This document shows positions 5,934 through 8,061 of a stretch of DNA of 8,061 nucleotides, one piece after another (the stretch's first letter is position 1; every line of letters begins with the position of its first letter). The DNA comes from Cytophagaceae bacterium. Lineage in GTDB: Bacteria > Bacteroidota > Bacteroidia > Cytophagales > Spirosomataceae. The notes below the pieces were generated by a model. The model made no database searches. It was given only the letters and a program-made list of their open reading frames with translations, and was not told the DNA's origin. Both the position numbers and the translations under genes were made by a program. The stretch is from the NCBI GenBank assembly GCA_947471105.1, contig CANIYB010000095.1, forward strand, positions 1 through 8,061, in the 5' to 3' direction.

Positions 5934-8061
5934 ATGGCAAAAAATTTAGTCATCGTAGAGTCCCCGGCAAAAGCTAAAACAATTGAAGGTTATTTAGGTA
6001 AAGATTTTATTGTAAAATCATCCTTCGGTCATGTTAGAGATTTGCCCACGAAAGGTGACAAGGTTATTGATGTAGATAACGATTTTACACCGACTTATGT
6101 AATATCACCTGATAAAACGAAAGTCATTTCTGAGCTTAAAAGTTTAGCAAAATCATCTGAAGAAGTTTGGTTAGCTACTGACGACGACCGTGAAGGGGAA
6201 TCTATTTCATGGCATTTAAAAGAAGCATTAGGATTAAAAAATACGACTAAAAGAATTGTTTTTAGAGAAATTACGGAGACTGCAATCAAAAAAGCTATTC
6301 TAAATCCTCGAGAAATTGATATGGATTTAGTTAATGCCCAACAAGCTCGTAGGATAATGGATCGCCTGATCGGCTTTGAATTATCCCCAGTTTTATGGTC
6401 TAAGGTTCAAAGAGGTTTATCAGCAGGTCGTGTTCAGTCTGTTGCTGTTCGGTTAATTGTCGAGCGTGAAAAAGAAATAGATAACCATAAAGCTATATCT
6501 AGTTTTAAAGCAGTAGCTATATTTGATTTGCCTGGAAAAAAGGTTTTAAAAGCAGAATTATCAAAATCATTTGCCAAAGAAAATGAGGCAGTTGACTTTT
6601 TAAAAAAATGCGTGGGTGCTACTTTTTCTATCAAAAATTTAGAGACTAAACCCGCTACCAAAACCCCAGCAGCTCCTTTTACGACTTCTACTTTACAACA
6701 AGAAGCTTCAAGGAAACTAGGTTATGCGGTGGCGACTACTATGTCCATCGCGCAGAAATTATATGAATCAGGCCGTATTTCTTACATGAGAACTGATTCA
6801 ACGATGCTATCACAAGAAGCCAGAGATAAAGCCAAAATAGCTATTGAAACTGCATATGGATCTAAATTTCACCTTGAAAGGCAGTTTAAAACTAAGTCAG
6901 AAAATGCGCAAGAGGCCCACGAGGCCATACGGCCAACGGATTTTGGATTGAGTACCATTTCTGGTGATGCCCGAGAAAAACGATTGTATGAATTGATTTG
7001 GAAAAGAGCCATAGCGTCTCAAATGGCTGATGCGAAAATCGAAAGAACCATTGCTCAAATAGATATTTCTACCACCCCAGAAATTTTAGTTGCTCAAGGC
7101 GAAGTCATTGCTTTTGAAGGATTTTTAAAAGCTTATTTAGAGGGAAAAGATGAGGATGAAGAGGATGAAAATAAGGATATGTTACCTCCATTAAATGTAG
7201 GTCAAGTATTAGATATTAATGAATTAAAAGCTTCAGAACGATTTACTAGGCCTTCTGCGCGTTATACGGAAGCTAGTTTAGTGAAAGCTTTAGAGGAACG
7301 AGGAATTGGTAGACCATCTACGTATGCGCCCACCATCTCTACCATTATCAAGCGGGCTTACGTGGTTAAAGAAGATCGCGATGGAAAAGAAAGGAAATTT
7401 CAAACTTGGATTTTAAAAGATGATGAAATTTCTGGTTCAATGAATTCTGAAATTGTAGGAACGGAGAAAGCAAAATTATTTCCAACTCACATTGGTACTT
7501 TGGTGACAGAATTTCTGGTTGATAACTTTGAAAATGTTGTGGATTATACATTTACAGCAGAAATGGAAGATCAATTCGACAATATTGCTAAGGGGAAATT
7601 AGAGTGGACGGTTTTAATGAAAAGTTTTTATTCGAGCTTTCATCAAACAATAGAAGATAGCAAGTCAATAACAAGAACTTCCATCGGTGGTGGAAGAGAG
7701 TTAGGATTAGATCCAGAAACAGGCAAGAAAATTTCAGTGAGGCTAGGAAGGTTTGGTCCATTTGTTCAATTAGGAGAATCTGGAGAAGAAGAAAAACCAA
7801 CATTCGCTAATTTAAGTAACAATCATAATATAGCTACATTAACCTTAGATGAGGCAATTTTACTTTTAGCTAGACCAAAATTACCAAGAGAAATTGGTAT
7901 TTTTGAAGACAATCCTGTTATTATAGGAGCAGGTAAATTAGGACCTTATATTAAATTGGACGGTAAATTCACGAGTTTGCCCGTGGATTTTGATCCTTTT
8001 ACCATTGATTTAGAAACCGCCTTGTTGGTTATAAAAAGTGCAGCTTTAGCGGCTGAATCTG
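5934..8061 (+). CDS. topA: DNA topoisomerase I (type IA), C-terminus cut by window edge
   Basis: TopA relaxes negatively supercoiled DNA by cutting one strand through a 5'-phosphotyrosine bond and passing the other. The 709 codons present are uninterrupted. The Toprim domain has VIVESPAKAKTI (6-17) with catalytic E9, and TDDDREGES (82-90) with the metal/acid residues D83, D85 and E87. SAGRVQSVAVR (163-173) carries R166. The active-site tyrosine is Y284 in ISYMRTDS (282-289), equivalent to E. coli Y319. AQEAHEAIRPT (325-335) and GIGRPSTYAPTIS (457-469) complete the core. An acidic stretch lies at 406-415. Two C-terminal repeats follow, around GRELGLDPETGK to RLGRFGPFV (587-611) and LPREIGIF to GAGKLGPYIKL (650-675). 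They resemble the Toprim-associated C-terminal repeats found in place of, or before, zinc fingers; no four-cysteine finger appears so far. Judged against typical Bacteroidota TopA lengths (roughly 770-850), perhaps 60-140 residues are missing. The ATG at 5934 gives the standard MAKNLVIVES start. Confidence 0.97.
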   Translation, partial: MAKNLVIVESPAKAKTIEGYLGKDFIVKSSFGHVRDLPTKGDKVIDVDNDFTPTYVISPDKTKVISELKSLAKSSEEVWLATDDDREGESISWHLKEALGLKNTTKRIVFREITETAIKKAILNPREIDMDLVNAQQARRIMDRLIGFELSPVLWSKVQRGLSAGRVQSVAVRLIVEREKEIDNHKAISSFKAVAIFDLPGKKVLKAELSKSFAKENEAVDFLKKCVGATFSIKNLETKPATKTPAAPFTTSTLQQEASRKLGYAVATTMSIAQKLYESGRISYMRTDSTMLSQEARDKAKIAIETAYGSKFHLERQFKTKSENAQEAHEAIRPTDFGLSTISGDAREKRLYELIWKRAIASQMADAKIERTIAQIDISTTPEILVAQGEVIAFEGFLKAYLEGKDEDEEDENKDMLPPLNVGQVLDINELKASERFTRPSARYTEASLVKALEERGIGRPSTYAPTISTIIKRAYVVKEDRDGKERKFQTWILKDDEISGSMNSEIVGTEKAKLFPTHIGTLVTEFLVDNFENVVDYTFTAEMEDQFDNIAKGKLEWTVLMKSFYSSFHQTIEDSKSITRTSIGGGRELGLDPETGKKISVRLGRFGPFVQLGESGEEEKPTFANLSNNHNIATLTLDEAILLLARPKLPREIGIFEDNPVIIGAGKLGPYIKLDGKFTSLPVDFDPFTIDLETALLVIKSAALAAES

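Noticed and set aside
6095..7803. Four short minus-strand open frames inside topA (6095-6289, 6434-6661, 7366-7551, 7588-7803)
   Set aside because: All are antisense to the uninterrupted topA frame, show no family motifs and have biased compositions expected of shadows.
1..8061. Search for CRISPR arrays, insertion sequences, tRNA or rRNA genes, toxin-antitoxin or defence genes
   Set aside because: No repeated spacer pattern, transposase motif, tRNA-like fold or defence domain was found; genes with ordinary housekeeping or envelope character fill the window.

Overview
The window looks like an ordinary chromosomal housekeeping stretch from an AT-rich member of the Bacteroidota, possibly Cytophagales or a relative. 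Three observations support this. Sequences matching the Bacteroidota -33/-7 promoter pattern (TTTG and TAnnTTTG) lie upstream of the genes, and clear Shine-Dalgarno sites are absent. There is a gene of the DUF5686 outer-membrane family, which is characteristic of this phylum. A PRPP synthetase gene is followed by what reads as the first codons of a ribosomal protein L25 gene. The order-level placement is only an impression.

Layout: the left part is transcribed leftward (minus strand) in the order aconitase (acn, 3361-1097), ribose-phosphate pyrophosphokinase (prs, 1028-87), then the first eight codons of a probable rplY gene running off the left edge (26-1). The right part is transcribed rightward: a DUF5686-family outer-membrane protein with a signal peptide and GTG start (3531-5831), then DNA topoisomerase I (topA, from 5934), which is cut by the right edge. 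The 169-base gap between acn and the DUF5686 gene (3362-3530) is a divergent promoter region. No gap exceeds 300 bases, and genes fill almost the whole window.

Functionally, acn serves the TCA cycle. prs makes PRPP for nucleotide, histidine and tryptophan synthesis, and probably shares a transcript with rplY. topA relaxes negative supercoils. The DUF5686 protein is predicted to be an envelope beta-barrel of unknown role. The genes do not form one pathway. I found no mobile element, CRISPR array, toxin-antitoxin or defence system, tRNA or rRNA, and no convincing undescribed system. The points most worth a second look are the divergent, reduced DUF5686 protein with a GTG start, and a duplicated, in-frame start-like segment upstream of prs.
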